Shown here: one piece after another, positions 1 to 11,730 of the stretch
Layout of the letters: each line of letters opens with the position of its first letter
Position numbering within the stretch: position 1 is the first letter of the stretch
From: Lepeophtheirus salmonis
Lineage: Eukaryota; Arthropoda; Copepoda; Siphonostomatoida; Caligidae
Direction: 5' to 3'
NCBI RefSeq assembly: GCF_016086655.4
Contig: NC_052135.2
Span: 11,188,363-11,252,362, forward strand
DNA: 64,000 bases
Made by a program: the position numbers and the translations under genes
Notes under the pieces: generated by a model
The model's database searches: none
The model's input: only the letters and a program-made list of their open reading frames with translations
What the model was told of the DNA's origin: nothing

Positions 1-175
1 TTAAGCAAGTTCATATGGTTCTGAGTCCGTGAAAAAATGTCAGAATACACACTATCAATGATACGTCATCAACAAGAACAGCAAATATCTAGTCAATAAC
101 TGTTTAACAAACAAGAAGAACTAATTGGGATAAAAGAGTTAAGCTGTCCACTAATTTCTTGTGAATAACTGTGGA

Positions 176-570
176 TTTTGAACTTTTTCTGCAAAAATTT
201 TAATATTTGAAATTTTTCTCCACTGAATATAATTTTTTGTAGGATTTTTATATTTTTTTCCAAAAATTTAATTTCTTACTAACAGCTTTGAATTTTTAAA
301 ATTATTTTCCAAAATATTTAATTTTAGAAATTTTTTTGTGAACAATTGTGGATTTTTGAAATTTTTTCCAAAAAATGTAATTTTTTGTGAAAAGCTATGG
401 CTTTTTGTATTCCTTTTCGAATATAATATTTGAAATTGGATTTTTGAAATCTCATTCTAAAAAATGTAATTTTTCAAATTTCTTTCCAAAAAATTCCAAA
501 AACCAAGCCCCCCTCCAAAAAAAAAAAAAAAAAATAATAATAATATATATATATAAAATCCTGTGGAGGC
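176..570 (+). repeat. Family A A/T MITE, degraded copy
   Basis: T-rich body with the recurring family A motifs (AATATTTGAAATTTTT, TGTGGATTTTTGAA) and the right-hand signature AAAACCAAGCCCCCCTCC. A poly-A/TA tract and a decayed right end near 560 (AATCCTGTGGAGGCCC, compare CCTGCGGACGCCCC) follow. The left inverted end is missing. Confidence 0.6.
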
Positions 571-585
571 CCTATAATTTCTTAA

Positions 586-1749
586 GATATCTGATGCATT
601 TGAATTGATACCTCCATTTTATAATATGATTGTTGACGAATGTAAGAATTTATTTTTTGAATTAAATTAAATCTTTATTTAAATTGTACTATCATCATAA
701 AATACATTTAAGTGCTCAAACTTTTACCAAACAAATCATCCAATTCTTTTATTCTGTAAGGAAATGGTTGAAACTTGAATAATATTTATAATATTGCAAT
801 TTCCTATTAATAACCTTGAGATACTTCATCAAGTTCACTCACTATTGTCCTTGTACATAATATTTGGATAATAAGTATATTTTGTACACTTTTTTTTATT
901 GTTGATGTCATTCTACTTACTTAATTATTTATTAAGAACTTTAAAAAATATTTTTATGGTTGCTTTTATTATTAGAAATATGGCGGCAAGACAATACTTG
1001 ATAATTACTTTTGACGTAATGTTATTATCATTATTGAAAAACACATCAACTTAAAATATAACTTTATTTTCCCTTCAAAAACATATATTTATATAATAAT
1101 AAGATTTTAATTGTAATTTGATTGTTATAATTAAGGCTAATTAAACCATATAGAATATTTATATCATTTATTAATATTTAATATATATACTTTTCTTTTT
1201 CATATACATATTCCAGGTTAATAATAAGAGTAGATAATATATTAAAGTGTTAATAGATTTCCGTATTACCTTATAATATCAGGCCATGATATATGTGTAA
1301 TCATATTGTAATTAAATCAATAGATTTAACAAGCATGAAAAGTAATAAATTTATACTTATTTTATTTCATCGTTATAAAGTCTTATTTCTATATTGTAGA
1401 TAAAAATTAGCTATTAGAATGTAAGTTTATATTATATTCCCGTGAAATAATCTTTATTTTCTTGTACATAATTGATTAAAAAAAATTAGAAATCCAGCCA
1501 TTTTTAGTACATATTACTTAGATTTAATTCAAACTAGAGTAGGTTTACACAAGCGTTGCCGAGAACATTAAGAAATTAAAATGAATTAAGAACTCTTCTG
1601 CTTAATATAAAATAAAAAATTGAGATCGTAAAATTTTAAGAATTATTCTTATATTGGCTTTATGAGTACGGATATACTAAATATGCATTATTTAGGCACT
1701 CTCCTTTCACGCAATGAGGAAGTAGTTACTTTAATCTGGATCAGACGCC
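586..1749. other. A/T-rich stretch without recognised feature
   Basis: Unique-looking A/T-rich sequence. I see no coding similarity, RNA gene or family repeat. Confidence 0.5.
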
Positions 1750-2286
1750 AAAATCGCAGTCGCGCAGCCGCTTCCCTGAGCCCAATGGAAGCCTCCTAAT
1801 ATGGCAAAAAACTGCTGTTATGTTGTACAGGTGAAGTACTGGGCTAAAATACAGTTTAAACTCTACCGCTCCCGCGTTTCTAGGCACCAAGGAACCCTTA
1901 TAATATGCTATAATTCACCCCAGCCCACGGATTCTGTAGGTGAACGACTGGGCCTAAATAAAGTTAAATTACTCTGTCGCCCCTTCCCTGAGCACCGAGG
2001 AACTTCCTATCTCAAATTACACCCCGGCTCTCAGGTTGTACAAGTGAATTCCTTGACCTCAAGGGAGTTTAAACTGCACCACTTTCGCATTTCTAAGACC
2101 AAGAACCTCTTATAATATGCTAGAATACAACCCCGCCCACGGGTTGTGTATATGAGCTGCTGGTCCATCAGGCAGGTTAAATTCTTCCCCCGCTGCTTAC
2201 CTGAGCGTCAAAAAAACCCTTCTGATATCCAAAATACACCCTGGCCCTAAGGTTGTACAGGTGAAGTGCTAAAAATCCTGTTTTAA
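1750..2286. repeat. Five-unit degenerate tandem array, period about 107 bp
   Basis: Five consecutive units of about 103-111 bp start near 1750, 1861, 1969, 2072 and 2182. Units 1-4 each close with GTTTAAA or GTTAAA, and unit 5 closes with TTTTAA. Shared landmarks within a unit are CCCTGAGC or TTTCTAGGCACC near the start, TATAATATGCTA in the middle, CACCC(C)GGCCC then GGTTGTACAGGTGAAGT. Units 2 and 4 resemble each other more than they resemble 1, 3 and 5, giving an A-B-A-B-A order. The array is clearly GC-richer than its surroundings. A 104-codon open frame crosses it, but the period is not a multiple of three, so the frame is probably fortuitous. Confidence 0.7.
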
Positions 2287-3214
2287 CGCCGTCATGGCCT
2301 TGAAGGCTGAAAAACTGTTACCAAACCCGTTACTGGAGCTTTGAGAACCTACATGAAAAATTTCAAGAAAATCCATGCATTGATTTAGCCTTAATTGAAG
2401 GACAAACACACACACATACATTCACATTTAATATACAGATATCACTGACAATCATTTGCATCAAGTATTATTTCATGGAGATGTTAATCTTTTATTTATT
2501 CTTAAAACCATTTGATGAAGTTTCATGAAGATTTATTGGAAATTTGTCCATATTATGTAGTAAAATTTTCAACTTTGAGCCCTAAAATGGTGTCTCCTTC
2601 AATTATGATACAATTTATGACGTCAGTGGAAATGATATGTATCAAGGAAATAATTAAATACATATACCTACACTTTGATCATCATTTTAACCGAAGAAGT
2701 CACATAATTATATAGTTTTTGAGTGAGGAAATGTTGAAGAATGTTCTATTCGTTTCACGTCATTTAGTGACTGATTCTGTTTTATTGCTTAGAGATCATG
2801 GCCCCACATATGTATTAAAGTACTTCGGAGTAAGTATAATATATATTTAATCAGTTATATATTCTTTTATATTGATGATTTCTTTTTTGATGCTTAATTA
2901 GTATGCTATAAATAGACCTTATCAAACTTTCAATTAATTAAATATTCCATGCAATGACGAGTCTCGAGAATATTATCAATATTTGTACGATGTATTTAAT
3001 ACATCATACTTATTTTTTCCTAAATAGATGGGGACAACACAGAGATAAATAACAGTTTTTAGAATATATGTATCTATATTTTTAATTTTACAATATTTTC
3101 CTGTAATAATGCTATTTTAAATATTGAAGGTTTTGCTATATACTTTTTCCCTATATAATCATATAACAAACAGCGGATGTTAACAAGGGTCTTAGTTTAG
3201 TAGTACCATAACAT
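2287..3214. other. A/T-rich stretch; short CA run only
   Basis: Contains a short (CA)n run around 2407-2420. No coding similarity is visible. Confidence 0.45.
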
Positions 3215-3545
3215 ATGGGATGTTTTTTTGTAAGAGCGCAAGGGGAAGGCGTGAGGGAGACTTATAATCAGCTACCTGTTTTATGATTTTGGAAGGAGAA
3301 AATAAGTTACTGCTATGAAGAGGTCAACCTTCAACATTTAAAATATCATTAGTGGAGGGAATGTATTATAATTATATTTAAATTAATTATCAATTTAAAC
3401 CAAAGATAGATGATCATTCTACTTTTAGAGGGAGATGTGAACACCTCAACGACATATTAAATAATGACAAAAAAAGAAGAATGAGCACATGCATCAACCG
3501 TTTTTCCTTTTCTAATCGGTATACTAAAGGGTCATTCATTTATGA
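3215..3545 (+). repeat. Family H interspersed repeat
   Basis: Shares landmarks with copies near 8175-8340 and 53935-54900: AAGAGCGCAAGGGGAA, TCAACATTTAAAATA, and the pattern GAGCACA..GCA..CAA followed by TTTTTCC. Class unknown. Confidence 0.5.
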
Positions 3546-3669
3546 CGTCCAGGTTAGGGGGGTTACTGATTTAAAGATTGAATTTTTAGGATGAGGAGGG
3601 AGGGGGAGGTGGTATGGGATTTTTAGAGTCAATTACATTGAGAATTGATCACTGGGGAGGGCTTGAGGC

Positions 3670-3912
3670 TCTATAATCCCTCCCCCCATCCCCAACGAAG
3701 GATTTTTCTTTTATGCAATAATTTTTTTGGGTTGGTCAAAAAAATTTAAAGACAAAATAGGGGTTACAATTTTTTTTATAAAGATTTATTTTGTTAAAAA
3801 AAGGCCAATCGACCAAATTATACTGTGGAGCAAAATTTTTATATTTTGAAATTTTTTCAAAAAATTCAAAAAATCAAAACACCCATAAAATATAATCATG
3901 CGGACGCCCTTG
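3670..3912 (+). repeat. Family A MITE, partial
   Basis: Poly-C/T left side, AAGGATTTTTC start of body, T-rich body, and a clear right end ATCATGCGGACGCCCTTG at 3895-3912. The left inverted end is eroded. Confidence 0.6.
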
Positions 3913-4204
3913 ATCAGTGGTCTTTAAGATAAGTGATTACCAGTATAGTTTATTTACTAATACATACAGGTGGCGTGAGTATCATCTTTTGGACGAACAC
4001 AGACAGGGTGAGTGTGTAAAACATTGTACTTTTTTCGGAGGTCATAAATGTATGAGCCCTTAGGTTTGTTTATGACCATAATTTATCATTCTTGCTCTCC
4101 TCGCATTCTCCAAAATAACCACATATGTAGGTAGGTTTGTGAATCCTAAGCATTTTTTTGAGTGTGAGTTTTTGTTGTTGCCAACTTTAACAGTGTTTTT
4201 TTTT

Positions 4205-4500
4205 TTTTAATTTTCTAAAGCTGTAATCATTATTTATTAATTCTTGTGGAGATAACATTAAAGTATAAATTGTAACCACGAGTCTGTATGCTCATGAATG
4301 ACGGAGAAAAACGTTGAAGAGTTTTATATGTGTAAGTCCTTGTTGGACTCAAAGTAGAATTGAGGATCGAAAATAGAGTCCTTGCTTAAGACGGAGTGGA
4401 ACTTGTGTTTATTTCCTTCATATCGTAGCTTTAGGCAGCTAATTTAACGAAACGTTAAAACATCTCTCCTCTCAAGCAACTTTCAAATTTTCATCGTTCT
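4205..4500 (+). repeat. Family B interspersed repeat
   Basis: Contains the family core GTAAGTCCTTGTTGGACTC (4333-4351), followed by GAATTGAGGATCG and a run toward TTTATTTCCTTC. A second partial copy (TTCTAAAACTGTTATCATT, then GAGGAGGAAACAT) lies at about 4610-4725. Confidence 0.6.
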
Positions 4501-4734
4501 ATATATATATATACCAAAAATGAATACGATTGACAACCATAGCTATAGTCGATATGTATACTGGAAAAAAATTCGCGGCAAGTTTTTTTTTTTTTGTATT
4601 TGTAACTCTAAATAGTGATATTACTTTCTAAAACTGTTATCATTATTGTTCATTCTTGAGGAGGAAACATATAAGTATAAAGTATATAACGAGTGTGTTT
4701 GCTCGTGAATGAGTAAGTAGAGCATGGCAAAAAA

Positions 4735-4925
4735 TAGAGAAAAATAACTATTTTAGATTATAAAAGTTGGAAATAGTCTAGTAGTACTAAAGAGATAAAT
4801 AAAAGTTGGTATGACTGACTTATATGGCTAACTACCAAACTATTTTGGGCCTTTTCTCTGTTTCTTTTTGAAAAAAAGGTTGAGTGATACAATACAGAAA
4901 ACAACGTGTTACACTTAGTCTAAAC
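4735..4925 (-). repeat. Family F interspersed repeat
   Basis: Inverted relative to the copies at 18615 and 23270. Shared landmarks include AGTTGGTATGACTGACTTAT and GGTTGAGTGATACAATA. A weaker fragment occurs at 5455-5560. Class unknown. Confidence 0.5.
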
Positions 4926-4954
4926 AGTAGAATGGACAATTTTTTTTATTGTTC

Positions 4955-5165
4955 CAGCACCACTAGTTTAGAGCAAAATTAGCAAGTCTAAGTCGAATCC
5001 AATTGTCCTTGAATATTTTCATTCAGTTTTTAAAAATTATTTCCAACTCATTTCAAATACATAACTATAATATTGCATCCATAGTGTTGATTCTTCTTGA
5101 GTTCATTATAAATTAGCCTTTGAATCAAAGTGACGTCGCAAGTCTTTGATTGTGAGCACAGCCAA
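4955..5165. repeat. Family G repeat rich in AAGTC motifs
   Basis: Shares landmarks with 33285-33960: AAGTCtAAGTCGAATCC, CATTTCAA.., CATAGTGTTgATTcTTCT, GAGTTCA. It serves as an approximate empty-site partner for the family A insertion at 33425. Confidence 0.45.
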
Positions 5166-5772
5166 TTTTAAAGGCACTTACCCCCGATCTTGACTAGGGC
5201 CACGCTGGCTAGTTTTCTAAAAACTTAATATATAAGGACCAATAAATTTTTAAAGAAAGGCTTAATAATATTTTTTTCTTCTAAAAAAATAGATCATTTA
5301 GAAAAACGAAAGTGGTCGCATTTTACTTTCTAAAAAGTACCTAAAATAACATTTGAGAAAATATAATAACTTTATATAAAAAAGGCCCCCGGATATTGAT
5401 CGATTCCATAGACCTGACTCATGTTAAAATCCTAATTACAATGTTGAGCAGAATTGGCCAACTACTAACTGATTTTGTGTAATCATTTCTGTTTCTTTTT
5501 AGAAGAAAAGTTCTGAAATTTACAATAAAGGTAACCAGTCGATCATTTTACTCACTCTATGATTCATTTCGTATTAATACTTTTTTCAAAGAGTTCGACT
5601 ATCATATACAAATATGTATATACAATGATAAGCCGATAAGTAATAATAGTGACTCTTTCATTATTATTGGAGAAAAAAGAAATAATTTAATGATTAATTA
5701 TTGTTCATAATACTTTTATCAATTGAAAATGATTCAATCACAATGATACATTCCAATGGAGATAAGTGTTGT

Positions 5773-6208
5773 TTACTTATATTGTAAACAAAGTGAAAGA
5801 AACTGACTCCGTCTTGCGGCAAAATAATACAAGTCCTTGAATGATAATAATAGGCGTAGTAAAAAGTTCTTGAGCGTTTTTCCCCTCTTTTTTGACCGTA
5901 AAATGATCATAGTTAGGATTATCCGATTTAGATGGTTCCAAACCTTTTTCTGGCTAATCTTCAGTTCTTGGGCAATGGAATAAGGTCTCACATGCTTTCC
6001 ATTTCGTATTGACACTTTCGACGCCCACATTATCAGAACGAAATCGTTGGAAACACCGCTTTGCTGTTGGGTTCGATACTGCATTGGATCCATAAACTAA
6101 AAAAAAATCACGCCTTCTCCATCTTTTCACCCTGGTCTTATTGATACTGAAGAATGTATGTAATTTTCTATCTTTTTTACTTCCATTTTGGAATGTTGTA
6201 ACCCACAA
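5773..6208 (-). pseudogene. Tc1/mariner transposase N-terminal relic
   Basis: Two overlapping minus-strand frames (6208-5954 and 6093-5773) together show a mariner-type DNA-binding region. The first carries NAVSNPTAKRCFQRFRSDN, which fits the first helix-turn-helix and the Q/R-F-R-S-G/D-N signature. After a frameshift the second shows SIAQELKISQKKVWNHLNRI, matching the second helix-turn-helix before the catalytic domain. No DDE/D catalytic part follows; the frame degenerates toward 5773. This is a frameshifted, 3'-truncated fossil. Assignment rests on remembered family motifs; a Tc1 rather than mariner placement cannot be excluded. Confidence 0.6.
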
Positions 6209-6358
6209 CTGGCTTCACCAAACTCAAAACTGTAAATTAACATTTTTTAAATGCTTGACCTCAAGCATACTGTATGCTTTTTTCATGCAATGTATTAATC
6301 GTGAGATACAGCTTACTAAAGAAATCTAGCTCAGAACTTTTTAGTTAACCTAATGTTA

Positions 6359-7294
6359 TCTCAATATATATAATACAGTTTGTGTGTGCGTGAGTGTTTT
6401 ATGGATGTCCATTTCGTTGGGCCTAGGAGAAAGTTTTTGAACATGGTCAAGTTAAGACGGGGTTCCAATTTTTGGGGAGGGGATCATATAAAGGGTCTTA
6501 TTCTATATCCAAAACACGAAAATAGTTTTTTGGAGCTCAAGGAAACTAAATTGGGGGTTGAGTTATAAATCAAAAAGTTATATGTAAATTTATTTAAAAT
6601 CAAAAAAGTTATGGCCAAAATAATAAATCAAAAAAAATTTTACTTTTGTATTGTAGAAATTTGTCTAGGTATTTATTGTATATAAATTTGACAAATAAAA
6701 ATTGATTTTTAACTAAAATATCTGTCATTTTTAGAATAATTTTTCGTCATTTTTCATCAAACGTCAATTTTCAATTTTGAAGAAGAAATGCTACAAAACG
6801 ATGCATTTTGGACTGTAAATGATAAAAACTAAACATTACTACAATCTAGTATTTTCAATTTATGGAACATTTTATTAGATAATTTTTGCAATATTTGCAA
6901 AAATGAAATAATTATCCAGGGTTATTTTTTTGACAACATTACTCTCCATAACTTTTTTGGTTTCAGCAAACACGAAAAATATTGGTAGGATTGCGTTCCT
7001 CTTTACAATACCAATAAATAATATTAAATACTTTATTTTTGGTTGCAAAATTAGTGCAATACAGTTTTTTTACAATTTTCTTCGCAAATTATGATTTGCA
7101 ATTTTTTGACAGGAAATAATATACGTACTTCCCATCTAGACAAATTTTTTTATGCATCAATGTTAGTATGTTATTTGTAGTTAATAATTTTTTTTTAAAT
7201 TCATACATTTCATATAATTTATAGACACTATATTAAAATCCCAGTAAGAATACCCTAACGCTCGTCCGAGTAACGCCGGGTAACCCTTTGCTAG
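6359..7294 (+). mobile_element. Non-autonomous Helitron-like element (family C)
   Basis: The left end reads TCTCAATATATATAATACAG after an A at 6358. The right end reads GCCGGGTAACCCTTTGCTAG and is followed by T, so the A^T target and CTAG terminus of Helitrons are both present. A weak hairpin (TCCGA / CCGGG) lies about 20 bp before CTAG. No Rep/helicase coding is seen. The interior resembles the units at 18943-20390, including the GTTGGacCTAGGAG region and the stretch around TTTGCAATATTTGCAAAAATG. A 62-codon ORF at 6380 lies entirely within the repeat and is not considered a gene. Confidence 0.55.
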
Positions 7295-7469
7295 TTTACT
7301 ATAAAATATAGGTATGTTACTCACACAGAGGACGTTGTGAAAATTCTTCTCAGTATGCGTCATTTTTTTTTTTTTTAATAACTAGTTTAAACAACTAGCC
7401 ACAAACCTTGCATATAATATATTTTTTAGTTCTCTTTTGCCCTAGTACCTAGGTATAAACAATGATGTA

Positions 7470-7775
7470 AGCCGGTGTGTTTTTTAGCTGGCTCATAAAT
7501 TTGTAAAGAAGGAATTTTCTTTTCCTTATCAGTTGTCATTATTATTTAATTCCTGAGTAATAAACATTGTCTCCTAAATAAATTTAATTATACTTAAAGC
7601 CTGTTTGAACGTTCGTGTGTGCTCATAAAAGACCTGAAAACCCTTAAAATTTGTTGTAGGGTTATAATTGTAAGTCCTTGTTGGACTCAGAATATAATTG
7701 GGGATCGATATCGGAGTATTTCTAGCAAATTTTCAAAACATTCTTCAAATTGTCAGGGTTACCATGTTATTTTTT
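7470..7775 (+). repeat. Family B interspersed repeat
   Basis: Runs from the GTGTGTTTTTTAGCTGGC end through GTAAGTCCTTGTTGGACTCA (7670-7689) to the GTCAGGGTTACCATG end (7757-7771). It is one of the more complete family B copies and helps define both ends. Confidence 0.6.
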
Positions 7776-8174
7776 TTGTTTTTTAACGTGCCCATTCTAC
7801 TCTGGATTTTCATCTTTGGTTATATACCTAGTAAGATATACATTGATTAGAAAGCACCAAATATGTATGGCTCTTTCCGCTTCTTAAATGTTGCAGTCAA
7901 GTCTGTGGTCACAGGTGTGAGGGAGTTGTTTAATATACCTAGAGTTATAAATCTTTACCATTTAGAAAATGTTATCAATGTCTCTCACCGAGAAAACCGA
8001 CACTGGCTATAGTCACAGTTCTAAGGGATCATCTTTGTACTTAAATTACCTGATAAAATGTATTTATTTATTAATATAAAAGTAATTAATTAATGATCTT
8101 CCTTGTAATTGATTATAAGGTAGAGTGTAACGGTTAAATTACACTTAATTGATTACTCTATCCCACGATTAGAG

Positions 8175-8490
8175 TTTTTAAGAAAAGAGCGCGAGGAGAA
8201 AGTTGGAGCAAGACCTATGTTACATAATTATGGGGGGATATAATGGATTTCAACTTTTACATTTAAAATAGAAAAGTTAAATAAAAAAGAGCACACGCAA
8301 CAAGAATTTTTCCTTTTTTTAAATTTTAAAGGTACTTTTTTTCATTACAAACATGTCAACATTACCCCAAGATTAATAGAAATACAAGGTTGGACCATTA
8401 TGTAATCGGGCTTGCTATAATTTTCAATTTGATGTATCGTACCGACTGCTGGGGAGGAGAGGGTGATTTTGACGTCATAGAGAATAGAAA
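8175..8490 (+). repeat. Family H fragment followed by family D fragment
   Basis: 8175-8340 repeats family H landmarks (AGAGCGCGAGGAGAAAG, GAGCACACGCAACAAGA). 8380-8490 carries the family D landmarks AATACAAGGTTGGACCATTA and GATGTATCGTACCGACTG, also seen at 56205 and, weakly, at 32490. Confidence 0.45.
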
Positions 8491-8563
8491 GGGTACCAAA
8501 TACAAATTCACAAAAGGCCGAAATTAAGAACTGGGACTACAATGTGGGCCAAGAGAGAGAGGC

Positions 8564-8917
8564 TTGATATTCTTGGAGTATGATATTATATCTTATTTAC
8601 ATTTTACAATATATATATTATTACTAATTGGTTATTATTGTTACGATAATAATACCTACTCGCCATTCCGAAAAAGTATAATGTATTCGTGCAATGAAAC
8701 TGTCAGTTGTGCAGTTGCCATTTGTGATTCTCCTAACAACATAATTCATCATCATTTTCCCTCAAGGGAAAAAAAATGGGAAAGTGCTTGTCATCGGAAG
8801 GACCCCTTAGGAAAATACCCTAGAATTTGTGAGAATCCTTTTGAGGAGAATGCTTATAAAAGGGATTTAGAAGGTGAATTGCTGGGACTACTTCTAATAA
8901 CCTTGGATTACCCATGA
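8564..8917 (+). pseudogene. Decayed THAP zinc-finger ORF
   Basis: A 117-codon frame. The recognisable part begins at the internal Met at 8681. It shows CAVAICDSPNN, HHHFPSREKKW, then ACHRKD and ENAYKRDLEGELLGL, the order of a THAP (C2CH) domain: C-x4-C, the HxFP turn, the invariant W, and the second C. THAP domains bind DNA and occur in P-element-type transposases and host transcription factors. The last zinc ligand is lost: the C-x2-H is C-E-N-P here, so metal binding should fail. No transposase or other domain follows before the stop. A functional host gene with a diverged exon is the less likely alternative. The 39 codons before 8681 look like unrelated A/T-rich sequence. Confidence 0.5.
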
Positions 8918-9812
8918 TAGTTTTTCTGTTGATCCACTCTTTTATATCAAGGTTATAATTCAATTAAAATATCAAATAATGTGTATTTTATAAATGCATA
9001 CCCAACATTAATCTATGCTATAAAATGTACAATAAACCCTTTTACTACTGAGTATTTTGAATTTAAATCAATCACACAATAAACTGACCATCACAGCTAT
9101 AAACTTATTTTTTATTAATATTTATTTTTATGCTTCTTGATAATATTTGCAAATATTTGTATAATACATTGACAAGATTAGTTTACGCGTATTAATTTAC
9201 TCAAAGAATACAAATGATATACTTACTTAGTTCAATCATCTTTATATGGGCGTAGTATGCCTTTTTTATGTAGGCTTTATTTATATTTTTATCGGAATTA
9301 AAATGTATCGTTGCTACGAGGATCAAATGTGATATTGAGGATTCATACACGATTGAATAAGGAATTATATAAAGAAGCTTATAAATCTCACTTACTTACA
9401 CGAGATTTTTTATGAGAAAATTTACTCCTATGGTTTCTTTAATGTTTATCTCTCAAAAAAATGTTCATCATTTCTTCTCGTTTTTGTCAGCCGAAGAGAA
9501 AAAAATCGAACAATTAACGGGAAAAATCTTTATATAGTGTTTACTTTTCCTTCCTTTTTTAATTTTTCTTCAAAGACATATTTTATCTCAAGGCCAAAGC
9601 TACAACCAAGTGGCAAAACGACTTCCATTTTATCAACTTTGCCTAAATTTGGTTGTCTACGGGAGCGCTATTATTTTTTCTAGAGATACTGAGGGTCTCA
9701 TGAATTACTATGTAACTAACTACGCAACTTACGTGAATTCACCCAAGTTCAATTCTGCAAAGGGAAGAAAAAATAAGGTACGTCAAATGATTAAAGGACA
9801 TCATTTGAGGGA
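8918..9812. other. A/T-rich stretch without recognised feature
   Basis: The 87-codon ORF at 9610 shows no family motif and runs into the family E element, so I do not call it. Confidence 0.4.
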
Positions 9813-9820
9813 CCTCAAAA

Positions 9821-10561
9821 TAGTGTTGAAACTTGGTCCACCACAGATTTTTTTTTTTTTGGTTCGGTCTTAATTGATTTTTTCTTCACCAATTTGGACC
9901 GATTTTACGGTCCAGACCGTGGTCTCAAACTGTGGACCAATTTTTTGAGTCTTACCCTATGCGCCGATTTTTTTCGGTCTCATATATTATGAGAGACAAT
10001 TCTTTTTTCTAGATCAACGGTCATTGATTTTTTCAATGAAATCTCAAAAGTACACAATATTTCCTAGAAGAAATACTGTATCCATAAAATATCTATTTAT
10101 TCATTCGATTATTCAAGCAAATCAGTTGAGTTATAAGTAATAAAAATCAGTTCCCTCGCAAATTATTTAGTTAATTTATGGACTTCTATGTTAGAGGGAA
10201 TCGAAGGAAGATACTTCTAACTTGATCATCCATCTCAAGAAATGCTCGAATTCAGAATTCAATATAACACGAGAGACGACAATATTAAAATTCTTCCAAG
10301 CTGTCTCTGTTTAAACTTCGTATGACGTCATTGTAGTTAAAAATACATATGTTAAAAATAATTTATTTATAAAATAGGTCTAGACTAATTTGTTTTTCGC
10401 ACCAAACTAAACCGAATTTTTCCTTTGGACCTATCTAGACCAAATTTTTCTATGACATCACCCCAGACCGAGCTTTTTTGTTGGACCCAACTAATTCGCT
10501 CCAACAAAAAGTATAACGGTCTCAAGCCCGTCTAGCATTTCCAGACCGAAACTCAACACTA
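9821..10561. mobile_element. Short non-autonomous hAT-like element (family E)
   Basis: The ends are TAGTGTTGAAACTTGGTCC and, read inward from the right, TAGTGTTGAGTTTCGGTCTGG. They are flanked by CCTCAAAA (9813-9820) and CTTCAAAA (10562-10569), an 8-bp duplication with 7 of 8 matches, as expected for hAT. Subterminal GGTCC/GACCG/GGTCT motifs recur near both ends. No transposase is encoded. A 90-bp stretch inside (about 10190-10280) matches the BED-like fragment at 31540-31620. Confidence 0.65.
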
Positions 10562-10949
10562 CTTCAAAAGCATAGTGATAAAAAACTGTAAGCGGACGTT
10601 TCGACGAAGGACCATTTAAGACATTTCCCCGAAAAAGGATATAAAATTTATCGCTATATATTATGACATATTTTAATTCAATTGAAAATGATATTATGAT
10701 TAATATATATTGATCATATGTTATATTATAATATATTATTAATATTCGTTAACGAACATTATTTATGCACAATATAGTAGTGGCTCACTGTAAAAATGAC
10801 ATCCTCAGCCCGCTAAACTAACGGGTTGCGTGCTTCATACAACATATCTTTGCTAATTGCTAGATCTGCTAAGGTTTACACGATTGGGCAGTAAGAAAGA
10901 TTATGCACAGTTCTACATAAGTCACCAGACCAAATTAGGAAGTTTATAC

Positions 10950-11730
10950 CTCGCACTAGTAACTCAGTTCAAGAAAGATTAGATTAAATGGCTGAAAACA
11001 TAGAAGATAAATGGTACAGAATTCTTGCTGCAACATAATTTAGCTATCTGTTAGATTAGTCCATTTTAGTAGGAAATGAATATATGCTTATCGCTTTCCT
11101 TAGTTTTTGTCAAAGATTAAAAGTTTGTTGGAGAAATGATGTTTGTAAGAAATAACCACTAAAGAAGAGTCAGTATTTGCTATCATTGATAATTTTTTCC
11201 AAGACCTCACCTGTTAAGATTCTTGCGGAACAATAGAAGTTGCATCATCCATGATAGGTCGTCATCGTTCCTTCATCAGTTTCTTAAAAAGACGTACCTG
11301 GTGTATGTTACTTGCAGTGCAATCGACAGGTAACATCTGTTAGCATAAAAATCTTAGTGGTCGACTTCACGAATCAATTAATACTGTTATCACAGCAGTT
11401 AATAAGATCCAGTCACATTTCTTCAATTCCAGACTGTTTCGACAGATTGGCATTGATAATGATGACCAATTTTAACGTTTCTTCCTACACACATAAGTTA
11501 CAAGTCTACCAAGGGAAAATTCCTGAAACTTCTTTTTTTACGACTTTAAAACGGGCCTTTTATGATGACCTAAAAACATCGAGGATGACATTGCTTATTG
11601 TAAGATATTTTTTCAAAATTCAATGAAAATAATTTGCAGTTGCAAGGAAATTAGAATTTGTATTCTCTACATTTCTATCTAAGTGCAAGTTATTGAACGA
11701 CATTTAGCTTGCTTTGAACTTTATTAGTTT
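10950..11730 (+). pseudogene. hAT-superfamily transposase relic (ZBED/SCAND3-like)
   Basis: Scattered frames, read in order, follow the hAT transposase plan. SNSVQERLD with MAENIEDKW (about 10965-11010) matches the start of the RNase H-like domain. After stops, VPGVCYLQCNRQ with an offset CNRQ (about 11295-11330) corresponds to the family's C-x-x-H-RQ region. DCFDRL and TNFNVSS, in the only long frame (11312-11626), align with the following 'NSRLF/HTEVRWLS' region. FVFSTFLSKCKLL (about 11655-11695) aligns with the 'TFLSKLQLF' segment. Many stops and frameshifts make it dead. The assignment is from remembered motifs; the family is clear, the subclade is not. Confidence 0.5.

Noticed and set aside
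1801..2115. 104-codon ORF in the tandem array
   Set aside because: The repeat period is not a multiple of three, so the peptide has no periodicity; probably chance.
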